Assembly (NCBI GenBank): GCA_029973975.1
Contig: JARKQF010000207.1
Span: 1-33,451, forward strand
Length of the DNA: 33,451 bases
Source: Paludibacter sp.
GTDB taxonomy: Bacteria; Bacteroidota; Bacteroidia; Bacteroidales; Paludibacteraceae
Direction: 5' to 3'
The position numbers were made by a program, and so were the translations under genes. The notes under the pieces are model-generated. The model was not told the origin of the DNA, did not search any database, and worked only from the letters and a program-made list of their open reading frames with translations. Positions 7,048 to 16,603 of this stretch are shown here, piece after piece; within the stretch, counting starts at the first letter, position 1; each line of letters starts with the position of its first letter.

Positions 7048-8328
7048 TTACAGTTCAAACACCTCCTTAATCTCATTTACCATATCGGTTTTCTCCCAGG
7101 TAAATAATTCTACTTCGCAACTAATTTCCTTTCTGCTGCTGTCTTTGAATGTTTTGATTACTGTTTGAGGCGTTCTGCCCATGTGACCGTAAGCAGCTGT
7201 TTCTTTGTATATAGGGTTACGCAGTTTCAGCCTGTTTTCAATTGCTTTAGGGCGCATATCGAAAAGTGAGCTGATTTTCTCGGCAATTTCTCCGTCTGAC
7301 AAATTTACCTTTGCTGTTCCGTAGGTATTCACATACAGGTTCATAGGTTTGGCAACCCCTATGGCATAAGCCACCTGTACCAGCACTTCTTCAGCCAATC
7401 CTGCTGCTACCATGTTTTTGGCAATATGACGGGCTGCATAAGCTGCCGATCTATCCACTTTGGATGGATCTTTGCCTGAGAAGGCGCCACCGCCGTGTGC
7501 TCCTTTGCCACCATAGGTATCCACAATTATTTTCCTGCCTGTAAGTCCTGTGTCACCGTGGGGACCTCCAATAACAAATTTACCGGTCGGATTTACGTGC
7601 AGGATAAAGTCATCCTGGATTAAAGAATCGAATTGCGGGTCTAAAGCTTTTACCCTGGGAATCAGTATGCTTTTTACGTCTTCCCGTATTTTGGATAACA
7701 TGGTGATGTCAGCCTGTTCCTGTGTGATGTTGCCATTGGCTTTGATGAAATCGTCATGTTGGGTCGATACAACAATGGTATGTACCTTAACCGGCTTGTT
7801 GTTATCGTCGTATTCAATCGTAACCTGTGATTTGGAGTCCGGGCGAAGATAAGTCATTTCCTTGCCTTCTTTCCTGATGGCTGCAAGTTCTTGTACCAGA
7901 GCATGCGACAAGTCGAGTGCCACAGGCATCAGGTTTTTTGTTTCATTGGTTGCGTAACCAAACATCATTCCCTGGTCTCCGGCTCCCTGATCTTCTGGGT
8001 TTTCGCGTTCAACACCCCGGTTGATATCACCCGATTGTTCGTGAATGGCAGAAAGAATGCCACATGCGTCCCCGTCGAATTTATACTCACTTTTTGTATA
8101 GCCGATTTCGTTGATCACTTCGCGCACTACAGTTTGAAAATCAACATAGGCCTCTGTTTTCACTTCTCCCGCAATTACCACTTGCCCGGTTGTAACAAGA
8201 GTTTCGCAGGCTACTTTAGAATTGATGTCCTGTGCCAGAATATTGTCCAGGATGGCATCTGATATCTGATCGGCCAGTTTGTCCGGATGACCTTCAGAAA
8301 CAGATTCTGATGAAAATAAATATCCCAT
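7048..8328 (-). CDS. metK: S-adenosylmethionine synthetase (MetK)
   Basis: 426 residues; makes SAM from methionine and ATP in the cytoplasm. Diagnostic segments: [16 protein letters not shown] near the N-terminus (ATP/methionine site), [12 protein letters not shown] near residue 118, a Lys-rich loop, and [19 protein letters not shown] near 280, which carries phosphate- and potassium-binding residues. The length is slightly above the ~385-400 of E. coli-type enzymes, as is common in Bacteroidota. The gene is transcribed alone and leftwards, converging on uvrB. Its ~190-nt leader contains a SAM-II-like riboswitch right after the predicted promoter, so it is probably feedback-regulated by its own product. 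Confidence 0.98.
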   Translation of the reverse strand: MGYLFSSESVSEGHPDKLADQISDAILDNILAQDINSKVACETLVTTGQVVIAGEVKTEAYVDFQTVVREVINEIGYTKSEYKFDGDACGILSAIHEQSGDINRGVERENPEDQGAGDQGMMFGYATNETKNLMPVALDLSHALVQELAAIRKEGKEMTYLRPDSKSQVTIEYDDNNKPVKVHTIVVSTQHDDFIKANGNITQEQADITMLSKIREDVKSILIPRVKALDPQFDSLIQDDFILHVNPTGKFVIGGPHGDTGLTGRKIIVDTYGGKGAHGGGAFSGKDPSKVDRSAAYAARHIAKNMVAAGLAEEVLVQVAYAIGVAKPMNLYVNTYGTAKVNLSDGEIAEKISSLFDMRPKAIENRLKLRNPIYKETAAYGHMGRTPQTVIKTFKDSSRKEISCEVELFTWEKTDMVNEIKEVFEL

Positions 8329-8449
8329 TTTAAAGAAAGTTTAATGATTTATAAAATAATATTTTTACATTTGTCCTCTGTTTGTTTACGAACATGCATG
8401 CAAAAACCATAGGGGCAGAAATGAACCTGAAAATCAAGGAAAAAAGGCA

Positions 8450-8512
8450 GGAAAATACTATTTAGCATTTTTTTCTGTGGTTGCAAGCGGCTCAAATCTT
8501 TCCACAAATAGT
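8450..8512 (-). ncRNA. SAM-II-like riboswitch in the metK leader
   Basis: On the minus strand, stem TTTGTGG (8508-8502) pairs with CCACAGA (8480-8474, one wobble). The loop between them contains GATTT, then CCG, then TTGCAA. The stem is followed by an A-rich linker and TGCTAAA (8467-8461). The order stem, GAUUU..CCG..UUGCA loop, stem, A-rich, GCUAAA is that of the SAM-II pseudoknot. GCA in the loop (8484-8482) can pair with UGC (8467-8465). It begins a few nucleotides after the expected transcription start and sits before metK, the expected target. Not folded by computer; SAM-V shares the same core and is the main alternative. Confidence 0.68.
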
Positions 8513-8520
8513 TTCGAATG

Positions 8521-8528
8521 CAAAGATA
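8521..8528 (-). promoter_or_regulatory. -7 box of metK
   Basis: Minus strand TATCTTTG, a full match to TAnnTTTG. The start point would be near 8514, directly before the riboswitch-like fold. A TTTG at 8546-8543 is only 14 nt away, shorter than usual, so the -33 box is uncertain. Confidence 0.5.
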
Positions 8529-8606
8529 ACACATTTCATAAACAAACACACCCCTGAAATTGTTTAATTTTCAAAATAATTTGCCATAATCTAAAAAATC
8601 TGTCTT

Positions 8607-11138
8607 ATGAAAAAAATCAACTACCTCCTCATGTTCCTGTTACTGGGTTTATTCTTACCACTAACCGGACAATCCCTGAATGTGAATGACCCTGCAAACA
8701 AAGAGTCTTTATCCCAACTGAAAAAAGTAAGGGAAATGATTATGCGCAGTGATAATCCTGTGTTCAAAACAAAAGCACTGAAACAGACGAATGAACAAAT
8801 GGAAGAACTGTTGTTTGGTCAAAAATCTGTTGCGGAAAAGAAATTTACATTAGTAAATAAGAAGACAACCAATCTGAAAAACAATCAGAAATTTTTCGAT
8901 GATCATCGTGTTTTGCAGAATGGTTTGAGATCGAGCGGACTAGCTGCCAGGAAGAGCATGAAAGCCCCGGTTTCCGGTGTTATGAAATACAGGCTGGATA
9001 GCCTGATATTTTATGGAAAATATGGTACAGAATGGGTTCCGGAAGACAAACAGGAATTCACGTATAATTATAATGCCATGGTTACATCCAACAATATGTA
9101 TTTATACGATACAACCCTGATGGTATGGCAGGGAGATGAAAAAACCACGATAACCTACAACGAGGCCGGAGATGTAACCCTCTATTATTATCAGTGGTGG
9201 AATGGTGAGTTGCAACGCTGGATAGATGAAAATGAGTATATAATAGAATATAACGCCAATGGTGAAGTGTCGAAAGAAGAAATGTACAGTGAAGGATTTG
9301 ATGTGGATTCCCTGAGGTTTATCAAACGTGGTGACTTTAAACATGAATACTTCTTTGATAGTAACAACAACGAGATTGGCAATATTTATTATGTGTGGAG
9401 TGGCGAAACGGGAGACTGGATACCCGACAGTAAAAATGAGTATTTCTATGAGGATGGATTCGAACTCATGTTTGCGGCTTATCGATGGGATAATGAAACT
9501 CAGAAATGGATTGGACACTGGAAATTTGAACATCAACTGGTACCGGGCTTTGAACTTTTAGGCTCAATTTATTACAACTGGAGTGAAGAACAGAACAACT
9601 GGGTTATAAATAGCAAGACAGCTTATGAAGTATCATCAGAAAATGGAGTGACGGTTACAGAGACAAACTGGAATGTTGATTATGAGAGCGGAAATCTGGT
9701 TCTGGAAACCAAATCGGTATATACCAATCAACAAGTAAACTCGCATAATTTGTATAGTAGCTTTAAAAATATTGTGGATTACAAGTGGAACCCTGTGAAT
9801 GAATCGTGGGAATATGATTCTAAAAGAGAAAATACCTTTGACTCTTTTGGTAATATTACGCAACAGTATGATTCGATCTGGAAAAATTTGGGAGAAGGTT
9901 ACATGTGGATACCCGAACTTGAAATTATATCTAATGTAAATACAAAAGGTTTAGTCTCAGATTATATTATGACAACCTGGTATTATGATGGTATATCTAA
10001 CTTAATCACAGCTAAAAACCTGTATCAATATACTTATGATGAAAATAATAATTTGGTTTTAGAGATTGCTCAGACATGGGATTTTACAAATCAGAAATGG
10101 AATAATACGACCAAAGTAGAATATACTTACAGTAATTCCGGTAAAGTAACAGGGGAGATATGGTATAATGGCTATAATGAAGACACAATGGAATGGATAA
10201 AGTCCAGAAAAGTTGAACTGGATTACAATATTGATGGTACAAGTGCCCTCTATGCAGATTATGAATGGAATATAGTGAATCAAAGTTGGAAACTTACCTA
10301 TAAAACGGAAAACAGAATTGATGCCTATGGCGAAACGGTTTTGGAACAAAGCATTCAGTGGAATTCATACCTGAAACAGGAAGTGATTAATTACAAAAGA
10401 GAGAAAATCTACGATGAGCAAAGGAATTTGTTGTCAGAAACTTATATCAATACGGAATTATATTGGGATGGAGACCAGTATCAAGTGTCAACAGACGGAG
10501 AAAAAACCGAAAATACCTACAGCGCTGCCGGTCAGCTGTTGACGAATATAACGTATTACTACTCTAATGGTCAGTTTATCGGGGATGAAAAGTATGAATA
10601 TGTCTACAATACAACTTATCCGGAAGCAGTTGAGACGGAATATGTCTATTCCTGGAACGAATCAACTTTAACCTGGAATAAAGAAGGTAAAGGAGTGCTG
10701 ACCAGTAACTTCGAAGTAAGCCGCGATAATATGATATTACCTTTTGGCGATGAGGGGGAATCGAGGGAAGTGGAAATGTATTTCAGTTATATGGCAACAG
10801 AGTTGGTACAATATGAATGGTCCGGAGAAGTCTCAGATTGGGTGGAAGAGTCAAAAGTAAAGGTATATTTCAGTCAGTCGGAGTTCTCTTCGGTTGATGA
10901 TGTAGATGCAGATCATGTAACTGTTTATCCGAATCCGGTTTCTGATTTTATCTCTGTTCGCCTGAATGAAAATACGGCAGCAAACATCAGGTTGTACGAT
11001 TTGCAGGGTAGGAAAATATACGAATCTCCCGTGAATAATCAGTCGAAGATTGATCTCTCTAATCTGGCAAACGGTGTATATTTCTATCAGATTATCCGGG
11101 GGCAGGAAACAGTTACCGGAAAATTATTGAAAAAATAA
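8607..11138 (+). CDS. Large secreted repeat protein with T9SS type A sorting domain
   Basis: 843 residues. The N-terminus is a signal peptide (MKKINYLLMFLLLGLFLPLTGQ). From about residue 125 to 760 it is built of many ~45-55-residue repeats, each with an aromatic-rich strand pair of the type Y-x-W-x(5-8)-W followed by E/K-x(3)-Y-x(4)-G/N. This resembles YD-type beta repeats, but without the RHS core. The C-terminal ~75 residues (VTVYPNPVSDFISVRL ... GVYFYQI ... GKLLKK) are a type IX sorting domain, so the protein is sent through the outer membrane and probably attached to the surface. A Lys-rich, likely helical segment (35-120) separates the signal from the repeats. No enzyme motif is visible; adhesin or matrix role is inference. 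Followed by a clear terminator. Confidence 0.85.
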   Translation: MKKINYLLMFLLLGLFLPLTGQSLNVNDPANKESLSQLKKVREMIMRSDNPVFKTKALKQTNEQMEELLFGQKSVAEKKFTLVNKKTTNLKNNQKFFDDHRVLQNGLRSSGLAARKSMKAPVSGVMKYRLDSLIFYGKYGTEWVPEDKQEFTYNYNAMVTSNNMYLYDTTLMVWQGDEKTTITYNEAGDVTLYYYQWWNGELQRWIDENEYIIEYNANGEVSKEEMYSEGFDVDSLRFIKRGDFKHEYFFDSNNNEIGNIYYVWSGETGDWIPDSKNEYFYEDGFELMFAAYRWDNETQKWIGHWKFEHQLVPGFELLGSIYYNWSEEQNNWVINSKTAYEVSSENGVTVTETNWNVDYESGNLVLETKSVYTNQQVNSHNLYSSFKNIVDYKWNPVNESWEYDSKRENTFDSFGNITQQYDSIWKNLGEGYMWIPELEIISNVNTKGLVSDYIMTTWYYDGISNLITAKNLYQYTYDENNNLVLEIAQTWDFTNQKWNNTTKVEYTYSNSGKVTGEIWYNGYNEDTMEWIKSRKVELDYNIDGTSALYADYEWNIVNQSWKLTYKTENRIDAYGETVLEQSIQWNSYLKQEVINYKREKIYDEQRNLLSETYINTELYWDGDQYQVSTDGEKTENTYSAAGQLLTNITYYYSNGQFIGDEKYEYVYNTTYPEAVETEYVYSWNESTLTWNKEGKGVLTSNFEVSRDNMILPFGDEGESREVEMYFSYMATELVQYEWSGEVSDWVEESKVKVYFSQSEFSSVDDVDADHVTVYPNPVSDFISVRLNENTAANIRLYDLQGRKIYESPVNNQSKIDLSNLANGVYFYQIIRGQETVTGKLLKK

Positions 11139-11176
11139 TTGCCGGCGGATTATCCCGTTTGGCAGAAACTTTATAC

Positions 11177-11212
11177 AACAGGATTCAGGTTAAAATCTGA
11201 GTCCTGTTTTTT
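11177..11212 (+). terminator. Intrinsic terminator after the T9SS repeat protein
   Basis: Arms ACAGGATTCAG and CTGAGTCCTGT (one mismatch) around an 8-nt loop, followed directly by a T-run ending at 11212. Confidence 0.75.
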
Positions 11213-11245
11213 GGTTATGTTAATGGTTTACACGATAGAATCAGG

Positions 11246-11282
11246 TTGACACAGCAATATAATGTAATTTTTCTTATCTTTG
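11246..11282 (+). promoter_or_regulatory. Promoter of argS
   Basis: TTGA at 11246-11249 and TATCTTTG at 11275-11282 (25-nt gap, slightly long). The predicted start near 11289 leaves a leader of about 23 nt before the argS ATG. Confidence 0.55.
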
Positions 11283-11311
11283 CACTCCCTAAAATGTAGT
11301 TAATTATCATC

Positions 11312-13102
11312 ATGAATTTAGAATCTTCCATTCAGTCGATCGTAAAAGATGCCGTGTCGGAGTTGTACGCCCTGGAACTCGAGGCCGCACAGATACAAAT
11401 ACAGAAAACCAGAAAAGAATTTGAAGGTGACCTGACAGTGGTGACTTTCCCTTTTGTGAAGGCAGCTAAAAAATCGCCGGAGGCAACGGGGCAGGAGATA
11501 GGGGAGTATCTGCAGGAAAATAACGGACTGATTACAGATTTCAATGTAATCAAAGGTTTCCTGAATCTTTCCATCAGCAAAAATTACTGGTTACAACTGT
11601 TGAATAAAATCCGGAGCGCCGAAAATTTCGGATTTAATATGGATGGTGATTGCGAAATCATGATGGTGGAATATTCTTCTCCGAATACGAATAAACCGTT
11701 GCACCTCGGACATATCCGCAATAACCTGCTCGGGTATTCCATTGCGCAGATTCAACGAGCAAACGGATGGAAGGTGGTGAAAACCAATATCGTCAATGAC
11801 CGTGGTATTCATATTTGTAAATCGATGCTGGCGTGGAAGTTGTTCGGGAACGGCGAAACACCCGAAACTTCGGGTATGAAGGGTGACCATCTGGTAGGAA
11901 AATACTACGTGGAATTTGATAAAGCTTACAAGGCTGAAATAAAAGGGCTGATGGCAAAAGGCATGTCGGAAGACGATGCAAAAAAATCGGCGCCGCTGAT
12001 TCAGCAGGCACAGCAAATGCTGGTAGCTTGGGAAAACCATGATCCGGAAGTATATGGTCTATGGGAGATGATGAACGGATGGGTGTATGCCGGCTTTGAT
12101 GAAACCTATAAGCAATTGGGCGTTGATTTCGATAAGATATATTACGAATCAAGGACTTACCTTGATGGAAAAGCCAAGGTTGAAGAAGGGCTTGACAAAG
12201 GCGTTTTCTATAAACGTGAAGACGGTTCGGTGTGGGCCGACTTAACCGCTGATGGTTTGGATGAAAAATTGTTGCTGCGTGCCGATGGGACTTCTGTTTA
12301 CATGACACAGGATATTGGTACGGCGGCCCTGCGTTATAGCGAATACGACATCAAAAAGATGGTTTACGTGGTAGGTAATGAGCAGAATTACCATTTCCAG
12401 GTGCTCGCTTTATTACTCGATAAATTAGGCTTTGCATGGGGAAAAGACCTTGTGCATTTCTCCTATGGCATGGTGGAACTACCCGAAGGCAAGATGAAAA
12501 GTCGTGAAGGTACGGTGGTGGATGCCGATGACCTGATGGAAGAAATGATTGATACTGCCCGTGATACAGCCCGAGAACTCGGAAAGCTCGATCAATCGTC
12601 GGTGGAAGAAATCGAAGAAATCGCCCGTATGGTGGGATTGGGTGCCCTGAAATACTTCATCCTGAAAGTCGACCCAAAGAAAAATATGACTTTCAACCCG
12701 AAAGAATCCATCGATTTCAATGGTAATACCGGTCCTTTTATCCAATATACCCATGCCCGTATCAAATCGGTGCTACGTAAAGCTGCCGAACAGGGCATTA
12801 TTACAGAAGTGCCTGTGACAGAAAACCTGCCTTTGTCGGACAAAGAAAGCAATCTGGTGCAGTTGCTGTCGGCATTCCCCTCTATTGTAAGGGAAGCTGG
12901 ACAGGAATTCAGTCCGGCTGTAATTGCCAACTATGTGTACGAGCTCGTGAAAGAATACAACCAGTTCTACCATGATTTTTCTATCCTGCGGGAAGAAAAT
13001 CCGGAACTGAAGTATTTCCGTCTGGTGCTTTCTGCCGCAGTGGCAGATGTTATCAGAAAAGGGATGAACTTACTGGGCATCGATGTGCCGGAACGGATGT
13101 AA
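11312..13102 (+). CDS. argS: Arginyl-tRNA synthetase
   Basis: 596 residues; charges tRNA-Arg. Class I aminoacyl-tRNA synthetase signatures: the HIGH-type motif HLGH at residues 131-134 within SSPNTNKPLHLGHIRNNLLG, and the KMSKS counterpart KMKSR starting at residue 394 (GKMKSREGTVVDADDL). An N-terminal ~110-residue Arg-tRNA-synthetase-specific domain (additional domain 1) precedes the Rossmann fold. A C-terminal DALR anticodon-binding domain ends in the usual form (LLGIDVPERM at the extreme C-terminus). The second motif has Lys where many ArgS have Ser, but its position and basic residues are kept. Single gene with its own promoter. Confidence 0.98.
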   Translation: MNLESSIQSIVKDAVSELYALELEAAQIQIQKTRKEFEGDLTVVTFPFVKAAKKSPEATGQEIGEYLQENNGLITDFNVIKGFLNLSISKNYWLQLLNKIRSAENFGFNMDGDCEIMMVEYSSPNTNKPLHLGHIRNNLLGYSIAQIQRANGWKVVKTNIVNDRGIHICKSMLAWKLFGNGETPETSGMKGDHLVGKYYVEFDKAYKAEIKGLMAKGMSEDDAKKSAPLIQQAQQMLVAWENHDPEVYGLWEMMNGWVYAGFDETYKQLGVDFDKIYYESRTYLDGKAKVEEGLDKGVFYKREDGSVWADLTADGLDEKLLLRADGTSVYMTQDIGTAALRYSEYDIKKMVYVVGNEQNYHFQVLALLLDKLGFAWGKDLVHFSYGMVELPEGKMKSREGTVVDADDLMEEMIDTARDTARELGKLDQSSVEEIEEIARMVGLGALKYFILKVDPKKNMTFNPKESIDFNGNTGPFIQYTHARIKSVLRKAAEQGIITEVPVTENLPLSDKESNLVQLLSAFPSIVREAGQEFSPAVIANYVYELVKEYNQFYHDFSILREENPELKYFRLVLSAAVADVIRKGMNLLGIDVPERM

Positions 13103-13178
13103 TAAAAAATCAGTTCGTTTTGCCTGAGTTTGAAAAAATATGGTTATTTTAGTCCGCTGAAATCCAAACCATGAAAGT

Positions 13179-14546
13179 ATGTTTATCCGCCTCGTTCTGT
13201 TTTTACTGCTGTTACTGACATCCTGTGTCCAACAGGATGTAAAAAACGATGAGCTGCCTCCGGCCGGTCCATCCGCAGAAGAACAGGTACAAGACACTAT
13301 GCATGTTGCCACATTGTATGGCTCTTCCTCATATTTTAATTTCCGGGGCGATGAAATCATGGGGTATGATTATGACCTGGTTAACCATTTTGCTGAATTC
13401 AGCGGTGTTCCGGTTAAGATACACCTGGCGGATTCACGCGAGGAAATGCTGAATATGCTCAGGCATAACCGGATTGACCTGATAGCCTACAGTATGTACG
13501 AAACAAAAGCACTCAAGGATGAGTTTGATTTTGTAGCTTTTCAGGAAGATTCATATATGGTGTTGGTGCAGGAAATCGGTATGCAGACTGTGAGCGATAT
13601 CAACGAACTGAAAGGCAAAACCGTGCATGTCATCAAAAATTCCGTTTACCATCAGCGCATGCAGCACCTGAACCGGGAATTGGGTGGCGGTATCGATATT
13701 CAATTGCTGGATGATACAGTTTCCGTGGATCAGGCCATCGAGATGGTTACCAAACGTAAAATTTCTTATACCATTGCCCATTACAAGACCGCGGTGCAGC
13801 ACAAAGATTTCAACCGCCGGCTCGATTGCCGTATCCCGGTTGGTTTTATGCAACGTAACGGCTGGCTGGTTAACAAACAAAATGACAAGATCAAAGAAAT
13901 GATTGCCGACTGGGAAAACAGTTCTGAAACCGAGTTAATAAGGTCACAGCTATATGGCAAATATCTCATCAAGAACCCTTATTTTGTAACAAAAAAAATA
14001 GCCATACCCAAAGGAGCCATTTCTCCTTACGATGCCTATTTCAGAAAATATGCAGCAGAAATCAACTGGGACTGGCGTTTACTGGCTGCACTGGCATTTC
14101 ATGAGTCCAGATTCGACTCTTCACAAGTATCTCGCAGGGGAGCTTCGGGACTGATGCAATTGATGCCCCGTACCGCAGCCAAGTTCGGCCTCAATATGAA
14201 TGATATTCTGAACCCGGAGAAAAATATTGAAGCCAGTGTGCAGTATATCAAGAGTTTAAATTTGCTTTTCAGAAAGATAGAGAATCAAGAAGAAAGAAAA
14301 AAGTTTATTCTTGCCTCCTATAATTCCGGACCGGCTCACATCCTCGATGCCATGGCACTCGCAGAAAAACATGGTAAAAATCCGTACATTTGGTTCGAGC
14401 ACGTAGAGTATTTTCTATCAAAAAAACATGAGCCTGAGTATTACAACGATGAGGTGGTGAAATACGGCCGGTTCCGTTCGGGTGAAACCATCCGTTACGT
14501 GCGGAACACGTTGGATACCTATCAGAAATACAAAGGAAAAATGTAA
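13179..14546 (+). CDS. mltF: MltF-like membrane-bound lytic murein transglycosylase (lipoprotein)
   Basis: 455 residues. Lipoprotein signal with lipobox LLTSC near residue 16. Residues about 40-270 form a solute-binding-protein family 3-like domain (GYDYDLVNHFAEFSGVPVKI, NELKGKTVHVIKNSVYHQRM). From about 290 on there is a lysozyme-like SLT domain: ALAFHESRFDSSQVSRRG with catalytic Glu in HES, then GLMQLMPRTAAKFGL and a NPEKNIEASVQYI stretch. That order is the MltF architecture: cleavage of peptidoglycan strands with release of anhydro-sugars, controlled by the binding domain, on the periplasmic face of the outer membrane. The next gene starts 6 bp after the stop. Confidence 0.9.
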   Translation: MFIRLVLFLLLLLTSCVQQDVKNDELPPAGPSAEEQVQDTMHVATLYGSSSYFNFRGDEIMGYDYDLVNHFAEFSGVPVKIHLADSREEMLNMLRHNRIDLIAYSMYETKALKDEFDFVAFQEDSYMVLVQEIGMQTVSDINELKGKTVHVIKNSVYHQRMQHLNRELGGGIDIQLLDDTVSVDQAIEMVTKRKISYTIAHYKTAVQHKDFNRRLDCRIPVGFMQRNGWLVNKQNDKIKEMIADWENSSETELIRSQLYGKYLIKNPYFVTKKIAIPKGAISPYDAYFRKYAAEINWDWRLLAALAFHESRFDSSQVSRRGASGLMQLMPRTAAKFGLNMNDILNPEKNIEASVQYIKSLNLLFRKIENQEERKKFILASYNSGPAHILDAMALAEKHGKNPYIWFEHVEYFLSKKHEPEYYNDEVVKYGRFRSGETIRYVRNTLDTYQKYKGKM

Positions 14547-14552
14547 GTTGTT

Positions 14553-15068
14553 ATGGATTACCACGTCTTTTTTGAAAACCTGCAATCCCGTTATCACCTC
14601 GAAGAATTGCTGTTGCACATCTACCATCATCCGCAGGATTTTGATGCTTTATTTAACATGGCTTTCGAAGCAGATAATAAAAAAGCCTGGCGGGTACTCT
14701 GGGCAGTCGAGAAAATTAGTCAGCGTAACCCGGAGTGGTTCGATCAGAAAAAAATCGACCGCATTACTGAAATGGTACTGACAACCCGACACCAGGGCAT
14801 GCACCGGATCGGATTGTCGATACTGAATTCTTTTCCTGCCCCCGATCCAATTAATGTGGATATGCTGAATGCGCTGTACGACTGGATGCTTTCTCCTGCC
14901 TTTGCAATTGGCGTACAAAGTCTCGCGATGAAACTGCTTTATAAATACGCCCTTACCAATGAAGACCTGCTTCGCGAATTTATCATTACAATCGATCAGG
15001 CAGATGAAAGTGAATATACAGCTGCGTTTACGGCATCTAAAAGAAATATCCTGAAGAAATATCGCTGA
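14553..15068 (+). CDS. Conserved-looking helical protein of unknown function
   Basis: 171 residues, no signal peptide or membrane segment. The sequence is mostly amphipathic helix (WRVLWAVEKISQRNPEWF, LNALYDWMLSPAFAIGVQSLAMKLLYKYA), reminiscent of HEAT-type alpha-solenoid pairs, and it ends in a basic tail (KRNILKKYR). I do not recognise the family. Because it starts 6 bp downstream of the transglycosylase gene it is almost certainly co-transcribed, but a cytoplasmic helical protein next to a periplasmic enzyme gives no obvious shared task. Real coding is supported by the tight spacing and normal codon use. Confidence 0.75.
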   Translation: MDYHVFFENLQSRYHLEELLLHIYHHPQDFDALFNMAFEADNKKAWRVLWAVEKISQRNPEWFDQKKIDRITEMVLTTRHQGMHRIGLSILNSFPAPDPINVDMLNALYDWMLSPAFAIGVQSLAMKLLYKYALTNEDLLREFIITIDQADESEYTAAFTASKRNILKKYR

Positions 15069-15089
15069 TGTAGTGCAATTTTTTACCCT

Positions 15090-15122
15090 TTTGCGTTTTT
15101 ATTGAAATATTTTGTATCTTCG
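15090..15122 (+). promoter_or_regulatory. Promoter of the second T9SS-sorted protein
   Basis: TTTG 15090-15093, 21-nt spacer, TATCTTCG 15115-15122 (one change from TAnnTTTG). The leader would be about 27 nt. Confidence 0.5.
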
Positions 15123-15155
15123 TCGTCCTTTTAAATATTTACAATTATTTCAATT

Positions 15156-16529
15156 ATGAAGAAAAACTACATTGTCACATTTCTGCTCTGCATCATTTCA
15201 GTAAGTGTATTTGGTGCTAAACAACCTTCAAGGACTATTCAAAAAGAAAAATTTCATGCTGTAAACGTACAACGTGTCAAAGCTTTGAGTTCATCTGCTA
15301 CACCGGTAGTGTTGTTAGCTGAAAACTTCAGTAAATTTACGGCAGGTAGCGAAGTCACTCCGGATGCAACCGATATTACCAGTGTCGAAGACGGTTCAAT
15401 TGCGGGTACATTTACCGCACAGGAAGGCTGGTCCGGTTGGGGAGTTTACCAGGCAGGTGGTTTAGCATATATGGGCTGGGTTAAATACAGTGAAGTTGAC
15501 CCGCAATGGGAAGATGGTCCCGGCTATATTGTAACACCCTTGTTTGATGCTTCAACTACCTCTACAGGATATACCATTAAATTCAGAGCCCGTTCTAAAT
15601 CCGCTACCGGTGATGTTCTCGCTGTTTACTGGAATTGGTACGATGAAACACTGGAAGATTTTGATTATGATGGTATCGAGGATCTTGCTATTACCAATCA
15701 GTGGGCAGAATATACTGTTCAGGCTACGGTTGGAAATGCAGAAGCTTATGTTGACATTTACGGCACAGCATCGGAATTCTTCATCGATGATATTGAAATA
15801 TATACTGAAGGAGGAGTCGTAGTTACCCCACCAACTGGAAATGTGGTTTTTCTTGAAACATTTGGAGACGTAGGTGGAAAGAAAAGTGTTGTTGAATATA
15901 CGGATTATGATAATGGAAGTCCGGTTGTTTTCTCGAAAACTACATCAGATTATCCTGATGTCCGTACTACAAGTACGATGGATGCACATGTCTGGTTTCC
16001 GGCTAACAAAGAAACCGACTTGGTTATCAGTAATATTTCTGCTGCCGGTTACAGTGATCTCAAACTGTCGTTTGATGTGGCAACCGCTGCGTCAATCGCT
16101 TCAAATCTGAATAAAATAAATATCCAGGTGAATGATGTGTCAATCACGGTGCCTTCTGTTGCAATAACAACTCAGAATAAATATGTCAGCTCAGGCGATA
16201 TAAGTTTAAATCAGGCCAGTACCATTAAACTGCGTTTTCATTATACCGTTGCCAATAATCCGACAAACTTCGGTTACCGCATTGACAATGTGAAAATTAC
16301 AGGTACACCTCCTACAGGGGTTGACAATCCCCGGGCAGCTGGTGTTTATGTGGCAAACGGACAGTTAATCATTGAAGATAACGCATCAGCCGAAATAGAG
16401 ATTTATAATATTTCAGGTGTTATGGTTCGGAAATACCCGGCACATACAGCTAAAATTGCCCTTGATTCTTTCCAAAACGGGGTATATTTAGTTAAGATTG
16501 GTTCTAAAATACAGAAAATTTTGTTCTGA
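15156..16529 (+). CDS. Secreted beta-sandwich protein with T9SS type A sorting domain
   Basis: 457 residues. A signal peptide (MKKNYIVTFLLCIISVSVFGA) is followed by two beta-sandwich modules. The first (about 48-220: LLAENFSKFTAG ... GYIVTPLFDASTTSTGYTIKFRARS ... FFIDDIEIY) resembles choice-of-anchor/MAM-like carbohydrate-binding jelly rolls. The second (about 230-390: VVFLETFGDVGG ... DLKLSFDVATA ... YRIDNVKITG) has a similar layout, so the protein may have arisen by domain duplication. The C-terminus (about 395-457, IEIYNISGVMVRKY ... GVYLVKIGSKIQKILF) is a type IX sorting domain. The expected location is the cell surface or medium. No catalytic residues stand out. A hairpin terminator follows. 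Confidence 0.8.
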   Translation: MKKNYIVTFLLCIISVSVFGAKQPSRTIQKEKFHAVNVQRVKALSSSATPVVLLAENFSKFTAGSEVTPDATDITSVEDGSIAGTFTAQEGWSGWGVYQAGGLAYMGWVKYSEVDPQWEDGPGYIVTPLFDASTTSTGYTIKFRARSKSATGDVLAVYWNWYDETLEDFDYDGIEDLAITNQWAEYTVQATVGNAEAYVDIYGTASEFFIDDIEIYTEGGVVVTPPTGNVVFLETFGDVGGKKSVVEYTDYDNGSPVVFSKTTSDYPDVRTTSTMDAHVWFPANKETDLVISNISAAGYSDLKLSFDVATAASIASNLNKINIQVNDVSITVPSVAITTQNKYVSSGDISLNQASTIKLRFHYTVANNPTNFGYRIDNVKITGTPPTGVDNPRAAGVYVANGQLIIEDNASAEIEIYNISGVMVRKYPAHTAKIALDSFQNGVYLVKIGSKIQKILF

Positions 16530-16603
16530 TAAGCAGGTGACATCAATAGGTTCTTCGCTTAGCTCATAATGACAACATGTCGTAATGAGTTTGGCAAACA
16601 TAG

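Noticed and set aside
8329..8530. SAM-I (S-box) riboswitch before metK
   Set aside because: The GCAACC and GCTAA pieces look S-box-like at first, but the required GGAGGGAC..GGCCC half is absent and the whole element is too short; the SAM-II layout fits better.
8349..8549. 66-codon frame in the metK leader, minus strand
   Set aside because: It spans the predicted promoter and riboswitch and has no family resemblance; unlikely to be translated.
11793..12308. 171-codon open frame antisense to argS
   Set aside because: Lies wholly inside the well-conserved argS gene; composition is that of a shadow frame, and there is no promoter or start context.
16563..16589. Second hairpin before the carboxylase genes as a riboswitch or operator
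   Set aside because: Arms CTCATAATGACA and TGTCGTAATGAG have two mismatches and a 3-nt loop, with no conserved motif; probably part of the terminator region of the upstream gene.
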